A DNA stretch of 64,000 bases, from NCBI RefSeq assembly GCF_017676385.1, contig NZ_JAFFZN010000026.1:62001-126000 (forward strand), given 5' to 3'. The stretch is from Streptomyces spirodelae (GTDB lineage: Bacteria; Actinomycetota; Actinomycetes; Streptomycetales; Streptomycetaceae). The translations under genes were made by a program, and so were the position numbers. Shown here piece after piece: positions 15,260 to 23,859 of the stretch. The notes under the pieces are model-generated. The model saw nothing but the letters and a program-made list of their open reading frames with translations. It made no database searches and was not told where the DNA came from. Each line of letters opens with the position of its first letter. Positions within the stretch are counted from its first letter, which is position 1.

Positions 15260-15829
15260 ATGATCAAGGGGATCGACGTCTCCTCGTACCAGCCCGAGGA
15301 CTACAGCACCCGGGGCATCGAGTTCGTCTTCATCAAGCTCACCGAGGGCAAGTCCTACACCAATCCCAAGTGGGTCGAGCAGCGTAAGACGGGCCGCGAC
15401 GCGGGCCTGGTCACCGGCTTCTACCACTTCGTCAGGCCGGGCAGCATGAAGGCGCAGGCCGACTACTTCCTCTCGAAGATCGACCTCGTGGCGGGCGACA
15501 TGCTCGCGCTGGACTGGGAGGACCCCAAGGTCAGCAACGACGAGAAGGACGAGTGGATCAAGTACGTGCAGGAGAAGGCCGATGGCCACAAGGTCCTGCT
15601 GTACTGCAACCGCGACTTCTGGCTGAACCGCGACAAGACCTCGTTCGCCGGTGACGGCCTGTGGATCGCGCACTACAACGGCAAGCCCGGCGAGCCCGGC
15701 GTCAAGCACCGCTGGCGCTTCCACCAGTACACCAGCGACCCGATCGACACCAACCTGGGCGAGTTCGACAGCCGTGAGGCGCTGCGGTCCTGGGCAGGCG
15801 GCAAGAAGGACGACTCCGGCGAGAAGTGA
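15260..15829 (+). CDS. GH25-family muramidase without signal peptide
   Basis: The 189-residue protein is a bare GH25 barrel: MIKGIDVSSYQ carries the first acidic residue, FVFIKLTEGKSY follows, then YHFVRP, LALDWED with the catalytic acidic pair, and RFHQYTSD near the end. The family cleaves peptidoglycan between MurNAc and GlcNAc. An in-frame stop at 15233 leaves no room for a signal peptide, so export by Sec or Tat is unlikely. Extracellular streptomycete lysozymes normally carry one. Lysis-dependent release or an injection/phage-like delivery are possibilities. The ribosome site is weak. Confidence 0.85.
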   Translation: MIKGIDVSSYQPEDYSTRGIEFVFIKLTEGKSYTNPKWVEQRKTGRDAGLVTGFYHFVRPGSMKAQADYFLSKIDLVAGDMLALDWEDPKVSNDEKDEWIKYVQEKADGHKVLLYCNRDFWLNRDKTSFAGDGLWIAHYNGKPGEPGVKHRWRFHQYTSDPIDTNLGEFDSREALRSWAGGKKDDSGEK

Positions 15830-15924
15830 GGGCCTTGTTCCGATGAGGGCAGGTGGGAGGGCGCTGCTGCCCGGAGCAAGCCCTAGGGTCCCGTCGAAAA
15901 CCGGGGAGGGATACGCTCCGGTGC

Positions 15925-16497
15925 ATGCCGGAAGCCAACTCCCCCTCTTCGTCAGCCCGCGTCCGTACCGACAGGAGCGTTCCCGCGGACGAAGTTCCCG
16001 CCGACGGGACCGAGCCGGCCCCCGGCCGGAAGCCGGAGGCGTCGAATGCTGCGCACGAGCCGGAACCGGCGACCGGGCAGAGCGAGTCGGCCGAACGGAG
16101 CGAGTCGGCGGGGCACAGCGAGTCGGCCGGGCAGAGCCGGAGGGCCGGGGACAGCGAGGCGGCCGGGCAGGGTGACGGGCCTTACGAGGACGAGCACGGG
16201 GACGAGAACCGGGATGAGGACGAGCGGCCGGCGCTGACGCCTCGGCAGGCACGGCGCATACGCATAGTCCTCTCCGCCGTCGTCATGCTCGCCGTGGCCG
16301 TCGCGCTGGTCATCCGGCTGGGTTCGGCACCCTCGGTGCTGACCGTGGGTTTCTACGGCCTTGCGCTGATCCTCTCGGGCACGGCCATCGCCCTCAGCCG
16401 CCGGGGCCGTACCCGCGTGGCGACGGCGGTGCTGGCGCTGGGATTCGCTCTGGTCGTGTTCGGCGAGTGGCTGCTGGGGTTCTCGGGCGGCCCGTGA
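15925..16497 (+). CDS. Membrane protein with repetitive acidic N-terminus
   Basis: I do not recognise a family. The first ~110 of 190 residues are disordered, rich in Glu, Ser, Ala and Gly, and contain an imperfect repeat (SESAERSESAGHSESAGQS). Basic residues (RQARRIR) lead into about three hydrophobic helices (about 115-133, 138-155 and 165-182). The topology suggests a small inner-membrane protein with a cytoplasmic tail. It follows the GH25 gene by 95 bases and could share its transcript. Confidence 0.65.
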   Translation: MPEANSPSSSARVRTDRSVPADEVPADGTEPAPGRKPEASNAAHEPEPATGQSESAERSESAGHSESAGQSRRAGDSEAAGQGDGPYEDEHGDENRDEDERPALTPRQARRIRIVLSAVVMLAVAVALVIRLGSAPSVLTVGFYGLALILSGTAIALSRRGRTRVATAVLALGFALVVFGEWLLGFSGGP

Positions 16498-16532
16498 CCC
16501 GGGGGTCCCGAGCCTGGCCGGGCCCTCGGGGC

Positions 16533-18311
16533 TCAGATCCACTCGGCGGCGTCGCCGCCCACCTGTCCTGGCGGCCGGAGCCAGTCGTGCGGGCAGCGGG
16601 CGGTGCCAGGGGCGCCGCCCGCGTCACCGCCGGTGGCCGTCGGGCCGAAGGTGACCGGGGGCAGGGCATGGCGCAGCCGTCCCAATGGGCTGTCGGTCTC
16701 GGTCAGCCACGGGGCCGGGTCGAAGGAGGCGGCCGGGTCGAGCGAGGCGGCAGGGCCGGACGCCCCCGACGGGAGTTCGTACTGCAGCCAGTGCGCGGTG
16801 CGGGCCAGCGAGAGCCGTACCAGCCGGGACCCAATGGTGCCGGTGCGCTGCTCGGTGAGGGCCCGGAGCAGCCCGGCGGCCAGCAGATAGCCGGTGCCGT
16901 GGTCGAGGGCCTGGGCCGGCAGTGCGCCGGGCGCCAGATCGGGCGAGCTGGTCACCTTGTCGGCCGCTCCCGCTGCTCCCGCCGCGCCGGCCGCCTCGAC
17001 GCAGGCGATGCCGGTCGCGGCCTGCACCAGGCTGTCGAAGCCGCGCCTGCGCTGCCACGGCCCCGCGGCACCCCAGGCGCTGAGCTGCCCCACCACGAGA
17101 CCGGGCCGACGGTCCATCAGCGACTCGGGAGCCAGCCCGAACCGGTCCAGGGCACCGGGCCGGTAGCCGGTCACCACCACATGAGCGGACGCCAGCAGTT
17201 CCTCGAAAGTGGCCTGTCCGGCGCGCGTCGACAGGTCCAGCAGCGTCGAACGTTTGCCCAGGTTCGTATCGGCGTGGGTGTCGAGGAACTCCGGCCGTTC
17301 GGGCGCGTCGATCCGCAGTACGTCGGCGCCGAGCAGCGCGAGCGTACGGGTGGCGACCGGGCCCGCCAGTACCCGCGTGAGGTCGAGAACGCGCAGGCCG
17401 CGCAGCCCGCCAGGACCGTGCGGCCCCTCCAGCGGCAGCGTCGGCGCGCTGTCCAGCCTGCTGAGGGCCACCAGCGGGGTCGGTACCACGGCCGCACGCT
17501 GCGGGTGCGCGGCCCACTCGTCGGGGGTCCGCACGGCGACGGCCACGCCGCCTTCCGCGTAGACGGCCTCCTCGACGTCCCGCGCCTGACGTCCCGCGAG
17601 CTCGGTGGCCATCCGGCCGGCCGCAGCCTCGTCCTCGGCCGGGCCGTGGTCGGGCATACCGAGCGCGGACAGCAGCCGCGCCCGGTGGTGCGGGTAGTTG
17701 GCGTGGGTACGCACCCAGCCGTCGGCCGTGCGCCAGAACCGGGACAGCGGTGCGAACGTCACCGGGGCGCGGCCGTCCAGGCGCACCAGCCGGTCGCTGT
17801 GGAAGGCGGTGGCCACGGCGCCGTCGTCCACCCGGACGGGCGGCAGCAGCGCGCTGCGGGCCCGCACGCAGGAGAACTCGGCGGCCGCCAGCGAGCAGGC
17901 CGCCACCGTCGCGGAGGCGAGTTCCAGCACCGGCAGCGCTGACGGGAGCAGACCCGGCCGGTGCTCGCGTGAGACGCGGGCCAGCAGTGCCGGGTCCCCG
18001 CCGAGCGCCGCCCACGCCTGTGCCGCCCCCGGCTGCGGTGCGGCCCGTCCTCCGGCGGCGGCGCCCGCAGCGGCACCCGGGGCGAGCACTCCGGCCGCGG
18101 GCGCCGCACCTCGGGCGGGCGCGGTCGTGGCCGCCGGGCCTGCCGCCGGGGCGGGTCCGCCGGACTCGCAGCCGGAATCACCGCCTGCGGGCTCGAACTC
18201 ACCCGGCACGAACTCGGTCTCGACCCTCCTGCCGCTCGTGGCGTCGCGCGCCGCGAAGTCCCGGGCCTCCGTCGGCTTCCCAGCCGCAGAAAACTCATCC
18301 ATAACACGCAT
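16533..18311 (-). CDS. Large CaiB/BaiF (family III) CoA transferase
   Basis: The 592-residue protein is longer than usual (about 400). The C-terminal half (about 305 onward) holds the core GLRVLDLTRVLAGPVATRTLALLGADVLRID, where LAGP and GADV are typical family III elements, and GVxxDxxxLGKR-like DTHADTNLGKRSTLLDL with a conserved Asp. The N-terminal half (about 100-250) is related to the other half of the fold. Between residues 45 and 100 is a low-complexity Ala/Gly/Pro stretch absent from most relatives. It transfers CoA between carboxylates by way of an enzyme-bound aspartyl intermediate; the acid is unknown. Directly upstream lies a truncated acyl-CoA synthetase. Confidence 0.8.
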   Translation of the reverse strand: MRVMDEFSAAGKPTEARDFAARDATSGRRVETEFVPGEFEPAGGDSGCESGGPAPAAGPAATTAPARGAAPAAGVLAPGAAAGAAAGGRAAPQPGAAQAWAALGGDPALLARVSREHRPGLLPSALPVLELASATVAACSLAAAEFSCVRARSALLPPVRVDDGAVATAFHSDRLVRLDGRAPVTFAPLSRFWRTADGWVRTHANYPHHRARLLSALGMPDHGPAEDEAAAGRMATELAGRQARDVEEAVYAEGGVAVAVRTPDEWAAHPQRAAVVPTPLVALSRLDSAPTLPLEGPHGPGGLRGLRVLDLTRVLAGPVATRTLALLGADVLRIDAPERPEFLDTHADTNLGKRSTLLDLSTRAGQATFEELLASAHVVVTGYRPGALDRFGLAPESLMDRRPGLVVGQLSAWGAAGPWQRRRGFDSLVQAATGIACVEAAGAAGAAGAADKVTSSPDLAPGALPAQALDHGTGYLLAAGLLRALTEQRTGTIGSRLVRLSLARTAHWLQYELPSGASGPAASLDPAASFDPAPWLTETDSPLGRLRHALPPVTFGPTATGGDAGGAPGTARCPHDWLRPPGQVGGDAAEWI

Positions 18312-18358
18312 TTTGGCACCTGAGGGCGCGGGACCGGGCGACGGCGGGGCGGTGGGGC

Positions 18359-18775
18359 TCAGGTTGCGGCAGCGATCCGGCGCTTCAGGACGTCCTTGGC
18401 GAGCTTGCCCGTCGGAGTGCGGGGCAGCCGGTCGGTGAACTCCACAGTGCGCGGCACCTTGTATCCGGCGAGGTGCTCCCGCACATACGCCAGCAGCTCG
18501 CGCTCCAGTTCGACACCTGTGACGCCCGCCCCGGGCGCCGCCTCCGGTTCGGGCTGGACGACGGCGTGCACCGACTCACCCATCTCGGCGTCCGGCACCC
18601 CGACCAGCGCCACGTCGGCGACTCTCGGATGCAGCGTCAGGCAGTCCTCGATCTCCTGCGGGTAGATGTTCACCCCGCCGGAGATGACGGTGAACGCTTT
18701 GCGGCCGGTGAGAAACAGATAGCCGTCCTCGTCCAAGTGGCCGATGTCGCCCGCGGTCGTCCACGTCGGATGGCG
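18359..18775 (-). pseudogene. Truncated acyl-CoA synthetase (C-terminal fragment)
   Basis: The minus strand encodes the last ~138 residues of an AMP-forming ligase: TAGDIGHLDEDGYLFLTGRK, SGGVNIYPQEIEDCLTLHP, and the terminal PRTPTGKLAKDVLKRRI with the catalytic lysine. Homology begins abruptly near 18775. The ~350-residue N-terminal domain with the adenylation site is gone, and the frame upstream continues as arginine-rich non-family sequence with no plausible start. This is the remnant of a fatty-acid or related CoA ligase that probably once worked with the adjoining CoA transferase. Confidence 0.8.
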
Positions 18776-19100
18776 GATGTGCCGGTGGCCTCCTGGATGC
18801 TGGAGCTGCGTGTTGAGCGGTCGCATGGCGGCGCCGGGTTCCATTCTCGGCGCCCGCGGCGTCGAGCGCACGGGCACGGGGGCGTACTCGGAGCGAGACG
18901 GAGTCGGACCGAGCCGCCAGGGCCTGCGGGCGCTGCGGGAGGGCGTGTCGGTCCGCGCCCACGTCGCGGCTCTGGATACCGTGCCGAGGTGGGCGATGTC
19001 CCGGACATGACGGTGTCGGTGGCCGAGCCGTGATGCGGCACTGAACAGGTACGGCACCGGGCGTGTGCCGAGGCGTGACATTGGGGTTGTGGAGGCAGCC
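18776..19100. other. Interval without a recognised gene
   Basis: About 325 bases lie between the truncated ligase and the next gene. All frames give arginine- or glycine-rich translations that I cannot match to a family. It is probably decayed coding DNA left by the deletion that removed the ligase N-terminus, together with the promoter of the following plus-strand pair. Confidence 0.5.
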
Positions 19101-19307
19101 GTGGCTGAGTCACGGGACAACGGACAGCTCGCCGGGCGCCTGGCGGCCGTGGCCGCGCTGGGGTTCCTGTTGGCCATTCCGCCGCTGTTGACGCAGTTCG
19201 ACCGCAGGGACCGGATCTTCGGCCTCCCGGTTCTGTACGTGTACCTCTATCTCGTATGGGCGGTCCTGATCGGCCTGATCGCCGTCATCGTCTCCAGATC
19301 GCGGTAG
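19101..19307 (+). CDS. Small two-helix membrane protein, DUF3311-like
   Basis: The 68-residue protein has two transmembrane helices (about 13-27 and 40-62, ending IAVIVSRSR) with a FDRRDRIFGLPVLY link. The GTG start has GGAGG five bases upstream. DUF3311-type proteins typically precede sodium:solute symporters in actinobacteria, as this one precedes an SLC5-type fusion by four bases. It probably acts as a small subunit or assembly partner of that membrane domain. Confidence 0.75.
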   Translation: MAESRDNGQLAGRLAAVAALGFLLAIPPLLTQFDRRDRIFGLPVLYVYLYLVWAVLIGLIAVIVSRSR

Positions 19308-19311
19308 TGCA

Positions 19312-22300
19312 GTGCTGCTCCGGACCGGAGTCATCGTCGGTATTTCGGTGGGGTACCTGGGCCTGCTCTTCGCCGTGGCCTTCTACGCCGAGCGGCGGGC
19401 GGACGCCGGCCGAAGCCTGATCAACAACGCCACGGTCTACGCCCTGTCCCTCACCGTGTATGAAACCGCCTGGGCGCTCTACGGCAACGTGGGGGATGCC
19501 GCCACGACCGGCATCGGTTTCCTCGGGATCTACCTGGGGCCGACGCTCATGTTCGCGCTCGGTTACTTGGTGCTGCGCAGAATCATCCGGATCAGCCGCC
19601 GGAACCGGGTCACTTCGCTGGCCGACTTCGTCTCCGCCCGCTACGGCAAGAGCGCGCTGCTGGGCGGTCTGGTCACGGTCATCGCCGTGGTCGGGATCGT
19701 TCCCTATATCTCGCTGCAGCTCAAAGCGGTCTCCAACACCTTCGAGATCCTTCGGCGGTACCCCGAGATCACCTCTCCCGCACAGCTGGGTCATGCCCCG
19801 CTGTTGGAGGACACCGGGCTGTACGTGGCGCTGCTGCTCGCCGCGTTCACCATCCTCTTCGGCACCCGCCATCTCGATACCGCTGAACGCCACGAGGGCC
19901 TGGTCGCCGCCGTCGCGTTCGAGTCCGTGGTCAAACTCGTGGCGCTGTTCGCGGTCGGGGTCTCCGTGACCTTCTGGATGTTCCACGGGTTCGATGATGT
20001 GTTCACCCAGGCGACGAACGCCGGCCTCGGCCGGCTGTTCACCCTGCAGGGGAACCTCAGCTACGGCACCTGGGTCTGGCTGGTGGTGCTGGCCATGCTG
20101 TCCATTGTGCTGCTGCCCCGGCAGTGGCAGGTCACCATTGTCGAAAACGTCGACGAGCGACACCTCAAGCGGGGCATTTGGCTGTTCCCGCTGTACCAGC
20201 TCACGAACACCGTCTTCGTGCTTCCGATCGCGGTAGGGGGGCTTCTGCTGCTGGGGAAGGCCGCAGACCCCGACACCTATGTGCTGACCCTGCCGATGGC
20301 CGAAGGCCAGCAGGCACTGGCACTGTTCATCTTCATCGGCGGCCTCAGCGCGGGTACCGCCATGATCACCGTCGAGACGATCGCGCTCAGCACCATGGTC
20401 TCGAACTCACTGGTGATGCCGCTCCTGCTGCGCGGCAAGTCGCGGCTGACGCACCGGGACGACGCCGCCGGACTGGTACTGGGCATCCGCCGGGCGGCCA
20501 TCGTGCTGATCCTGCTGCTCGGGTACGCGTATTTCCGGCTCACGGGCGGAGGACGGGGGCTGGCGTCCATCGGCCTGGTGTCGTTCGCGGCCGTGGCGCA
20601 GTTCGCGCCCGCGATCCTCGGCGGCCTGTTCTGGAAGAACGGTACCCGCTGGGGCGTGCTGGTGGGCCTTGTGGCGGGGTTCGTCATGTGGGCGTACACG
20701 CTGCTGCTGCCGAGCTTCGCCGAATCCGGGCTGCTTCCTGTCTCGTTCTTGGATGAAGGCCCGTTCGGCATCTGGCTGCTCCGGCCGCAGCAGCTGTTCG
20801 GCCTGACAGGACTGGACCCGGTCAGCCATGCGATGTTCTGGAGCGCGCTGGTGAACATCGGCGGATATGTCACTGTCTCACTCGTCGTCCGGCCGAGCGC
20901 CGCCGAACGGGCGCAGGCGGTGCAGTTCGTGGACATTCTCGCGGAGCCCGTCGGAGAACGACGCTGGCAGGCCCGTACCACGGTCGGCGCGCTGCAGATG
21001 ATGCTGGAGCGCTTCCTCGGGCGTGAGGGTGCCGAGCGGGTGGTGCGTTCCTATTCCGGAACGATGCCCGAGTCCCCGGAAGCCGCAGCGAGCCCGGATC
21101 TGATCCATCATGCGGAAGCCCAGCTCTCCGGCTCTGTCGGTGCGGCGTCGGCGCGGCTTGTGGTCGACGCTTTGGTCGGAGAGGAGCAGATCCGCCCCGA
21201 TGAGGTGATGGAGATGATCGGCGAGGCGTCGCAGAGGGTCGAGCTGATCCGGCAGCGGCTGGAGTTCCTCTACGACGCGACCAGCGCCATCGGCACCACC
21301 CTGGATGTCACTCATACGGCCGAGGAGCTGACACAGGCGGCGGTTCCGCGTTTCGCGGACTACGTCACCGTCGACTTGGCCGAGCCCGTGCTGCGCGGCG
21401 ACGAACCAGGGATGAACGGCAGCGTCTCCGGCGGCGGTACGCGAATGCGGCGCGCTGCCGTCGGCGGTATCCGCGAGGACGTTCCCTTCTTCTCCCTCGG
21501 CGAACTGATCACCTTTGTGCCGTCGTCGCCCACCGCCCGCACCGTCGAGAGCGGGCAGGCGATTCTGGTGCCCAGGCTGCGTGACTCCCCGGGGTGGCAG
21601 GAGGTGGATCAGGCGCGGGCCCAGCGCATCCTCGACTTCGGAATCCACTCACTGATCACGGCACCGCTGCCCGCACGCGGCGTGCTGCTGGGAGTGGCCA
21701 ACTTCTGGCGCGCGGACGGCTCCGACCCCTTCGAGCAGGACGATCTCTCCCTGGCGGCGGAACTGGCGGCCCACGCCGCCGTGTCCCTCGACAACGCACG
21801 CCGCTACACCCGCGAGCACGGCATGGCCGTGGCACTTCAGCGCAGCCTGCTGCCCCGTGCCCTGCCGGAACAGAACGCCGTGGACGTCGCCTACCGCTAC
21901 CTCCCCGCGCAGGAGGGAGTCGGCGGCGACTGGTTCGATGTCATCCCCCTGCCGGGCGCCCGCGTCGCCCTGGTGATGGGCGACGTGGTCGGGCACGGGC
22001 TGCACGCCGCCGCCACCATGGGTCGGCTGCGCACCGCAGTGCACAACTTCTCCTCCCTCGATCCGCCGCCCGACGAGCTCCTGGGCCACCTCGACGAGTT
22101 GGTCACCCTGACCGACCAGGAGGCCGCCGCGGCCGGCAGCGAGACCACCATCACCGGCGCCACCTGCCTGTACGCGATCTACGACTCCGTCTCCCGCAGC
22201 TGCGCCATCGCCAGGGCCGGCCATCCGGCACCCGCCCTCGCACACCCCGACGGCACAGTGGAGTTCCTGGACGTGCCCTCGGGTCTTCCCCTCGGCATCG

Positions 22301-22932
22301 GCGGGCTGCCCTTCGAATCCATCGAGCTGCGCCTGCCCGAGGGCAGCAGGCTCGTCCTGTTCACCGACGGCCTCATCGAGCGCCGCGGGCAGGACATCGA
22401 TATAGGGCTTCGACTGCTCCGCGAGACCCTCTCGGGAGCGGACCAGTCACCCGAGCAGACGTGTGACGCCGTGCTCGACGCCCTCCTTCCGGAGGTCCAG
22501 AGCGACGACATCGCGCTGCTCGTCGCCCGAACCCGCGTGCTGGGGGCCGGACAGATCGCAGAGTGGGACGTGGAGTCGGACCCCGCGGCCGTTCACCGTG
22601 TCCGCGCCGCCGTCTCGGCACGGCTGGTGGAGTGGGGACTGGAGAGCCTCGCTGACACCACGGAGCTGATCCTCAGCGAGCTGATCACCAACGCCATGCG
22701 CTACGGCGTCGGGCCCATCAAGGTGCGGCTGCTGCACGACCGCCTGCTCACCTGCGAGGTCTACGACCGCAGCCTGACCTCGCCGCATCTGCGCTACGCG
22801 GCCACAATGGACGAGGGCGGACGGGGTCTCTTTCTCGTTGCCCAGCTCACCGCACGCTGGGGCACCCGCTACACCGAGGACGGGAAAGTGATCTGGGCCG
22901 AACAGGCCGTGCCGGGGACACCCGGTAGTTGA
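19312..22932 (+). CDS. SLC5 transporter-like sensor fused to STAC, GAF, SpoIIE phosphatase and HATPase
   Basis: Residues 1-530 form a sodium:solute symporter-like domain with about 13 helices (TVYETAWALYGNVGDAA, RYGKSALLGG). A STAC-like linker follows (about 560-630; ALQMMLERFLGREGAERVV), then GAF (about 643-840), a SpoIIE/PP2C phosphatase (about 850-1070; GGDWFDV near 870, GDVVGHG) and a C-terminal RsbW-type HATPase (about 1085-1206; LSELITNAMRYG, GGRGLFLVAQL). Proteins of the CbrA type put a histidine kinase behind SLC5-STAC. Here the output instead is a phosphatase plus an anti-sigma-like kinase, so solute sensing may control a partner-switching sigma pathway. GTG start, four bases after the small membrane protein. 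Confidence 0.85.
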   Translation: MLLRTGVIVGISVGYLGLLFAVAFYAERRADAGRSLINNATVYALSLTVYETAWALYGNVGDAATTGIGFLGIYLGPTLMFALGYLVLRRIIRISRRNRVTSLADFVSARYGKSALLGGLVTVIAVVGIVPYISLQLKAVSNTFEILRRYPEITSPAQLGHAPLLEDTGLYVALLLAAFTILFGTRHLDTAERHEGLVAAVAFESVVKLVALFAVGVSVTFWMFHGFDDVFTQATNAGLGRLFTLQGNLSYGTWVWLVVLAMLSIVLLPRQWQVTIVENVDERHLKRGIWLFPLYQLTNTVFVLPIAVGGLLLLGKAADPDTYVLTLPMAEGQQALALFIFIGGLSAGTAMITVETIALSTMVSNSLVMPLLLRGKSRLTHRDDAAGLVLGIRRAAIVLILLLGYAYFRLTGGGRGLASIGLVSFAAVAQFAPAILGGLFWKNGTRWGVLVGLVAGFVMWAYTLLLPSFAESGLLPVSFLDEGPFGIWLLRPQQLFGLTGLDPVSHAMFWSALVNIGGYVTVSLVVRPSAAERAQAVQFVDILAEPVGERRWQARTTVGALQMMLERFLGREGAERVVRSYSGTMPESPEAAASPDLIHHAEAQLSGSVGAASARLVVDALVGEEQIRPDEVMEMIGEASQRVELIRQRLEFLYDATSAIGTTLDVTHTAEELTQAAVPRFADYVTVDLAEPVLRGDEPGMNGSVSGGGTRMRRAAVGGIREDVPFFSLGELITFVPSSPTARTVESGQAILVPRLRDSPGWQEVDQARAQRILDFGIHSLITAPLPARGVLLGVANFWRADGSDPFEQDDLSLAAELAAHAAVSLDNARRYTREHGMAVALQRSLLPRALPEQNAVDVAYRYLPAQEGVGGDWFDVIPLPGARVALVMGDVVGHGLHAAATMGRLRTAVHNFSSLDPPPDELLGHLDELVTLTDQEAAAAGSETTITGATCLYAIYDSVSRSCAIARAGHPAPALAHPDGTVEFLDVPSGLPLGIGGLPFESIELRLPEGSRLVLFTDGLIERRGQDIDIGLRLLRETLSGADQSPEQTCDAVLDALLPEVQSDDIALLVARTRVLGAGQIAEWDVESDPAAVHRVRAAVSARLVEWGLESLADTTELILSELITNAMRYGVGPIKVRLLHDRLLTCEVYDRSLTSPHLRYAATMDEGGRGLFLVAQLTARWGTRYTEDGKVIWAEQAVPGTPGS

Positions 22933-23055
22933 TCTGAAAGCAGACGAGCCGATCGGTCGCGCCGCCGCCAGGGCTCGGGTGCTGTCCCGTGCGCCGCCGG
23001 GGCCGGGACGGATCGTCGGAGCGTACCGGGAGGCCGACGCAGCGTCCCGTAGCGC

Positions 23056-23859
23056 TCAGTCGTCCGGGTCCGGCTCCGCCAGCACGGTGGTCAGCCCCCG
23101 CTCCTCGAACCGGCGGCGGGCGGCATCCGGGATGCCGCTGTCCGTGAGGAAGGTGTCGAACAGCTCAGGGCCGCCGATCCGGGCGAAGCAGCGGACGCCG
23201 ACCTTCGAGGAGTCGGTGACCACCACGGCCCGCTCAGCGCGCTGCGCCATCAGTCCGTTGATCCGCCCCTCCGACTCGTCGTGCACCGTTGCGCCTTCCT
23301 CGGGGTCCATCCCGTTGGCGCCGATGAAGGCGATGTCCACGGTGATCTCGCCCAGCACCAGCTCGCTGTACGGGCCCGTCAGCTCGAACGTCCGGGAGTG
23401 CGCCACCCCACCCGTCAACACCGTCTTGACCTGCGGCCGTACCGCCAGCTCATAGGCGATGTTCAGCGCGTTGGTCACGATCGTCAGCTGCGGCTGCGGG
23501 CCGGGCTCGGCCAGATCGGGGCGGGTCGTCAGCGCCCGGGCGATCTCCGTGGTCGTCGTCCCGCCGCTGAGCCCCACCACGCTGCCGCGCTCCACCATCG
23601 CGGCGGCGGCCCGGGCCAGCGACTGCTTCGCGCCCGTGTGGTGCCCGCGCTTGTAGCGGATCGGCAGGTCGTAGGTCACGGCGCTGAGCACCGCGCCACC
23701 CCGGGTGCGGGTGAGCAACTGCTGCTCGGCCAGGGCGTCCATATCGCGCCGCATCGTCGCCGCCGAGACCTCCAGTGCGGTGGCGGCCTCCTCCACCTCC
23801 ACGCTGCCGCGCTCACCCAGCAGTTCGAGCAGAGCGTTCATCCGCTCATGGCGCTTCAC
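23056..23859 (-). CDS. DeoR/GlpR-family transcriptional repressor (AgaR-like)
   Basis: The 267-residue regulator has an N-terminal DeoR helix-turn-helix (about 5-55; VEEAATALEVSAATMRRDMDAL) and a sugar-phosphate sensor domain with GGTTTTEIARAL, TNALNIAYEL, LTGGVAHSRT and DSSKVGVRCFARI. Family repressors are released by sugar phosphates. The GTG start lies inside the aldolase gene (14-bp overlap) with AAGGAG upstream, so it is the last gene of the SIS-aldolase-regulator operon. It probably binds the 44-bp palindrome ahead of that operon and regulates its own synthesis. Confidence 0.9.
   Translation of the reverse strand: MKRHERMNALLELLGERGSVEVEEAATALEVSAATMRRDMDALAEQQLLTRTRGGAVLSAVTYDLPIRYKRGHHTGAKQSLARAAAAMVERGSVVGLSGGTTTTEIARALTTRPDLAEPGPQPQLTIVTNALNIAYELAVRPQVKTVLTGGVAHSRTFELTGPYSELVLGEITVDIAFIGANGMDPEEGATVHDESEGRINGLMAQRAERAVVVTDSSKVGVRCFARIGGPELFDTFLTDSGIPDAARRRFEERGLTTVLAEPDPDD

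Noticed and set aside
16498..16532. Terminator between converging genes
   Set aside because: CCCGAG/CTCGGG could pair, but the stem is only six bases in a GC-rich region and I could not distinguish it from chance.
18473..19033. Plus-strand open frame across the truncated ligase
   Set aside because: Its first half is antisense to the ligase remnant and its second half is arginine- and glycine-rich with no recognisable motif.
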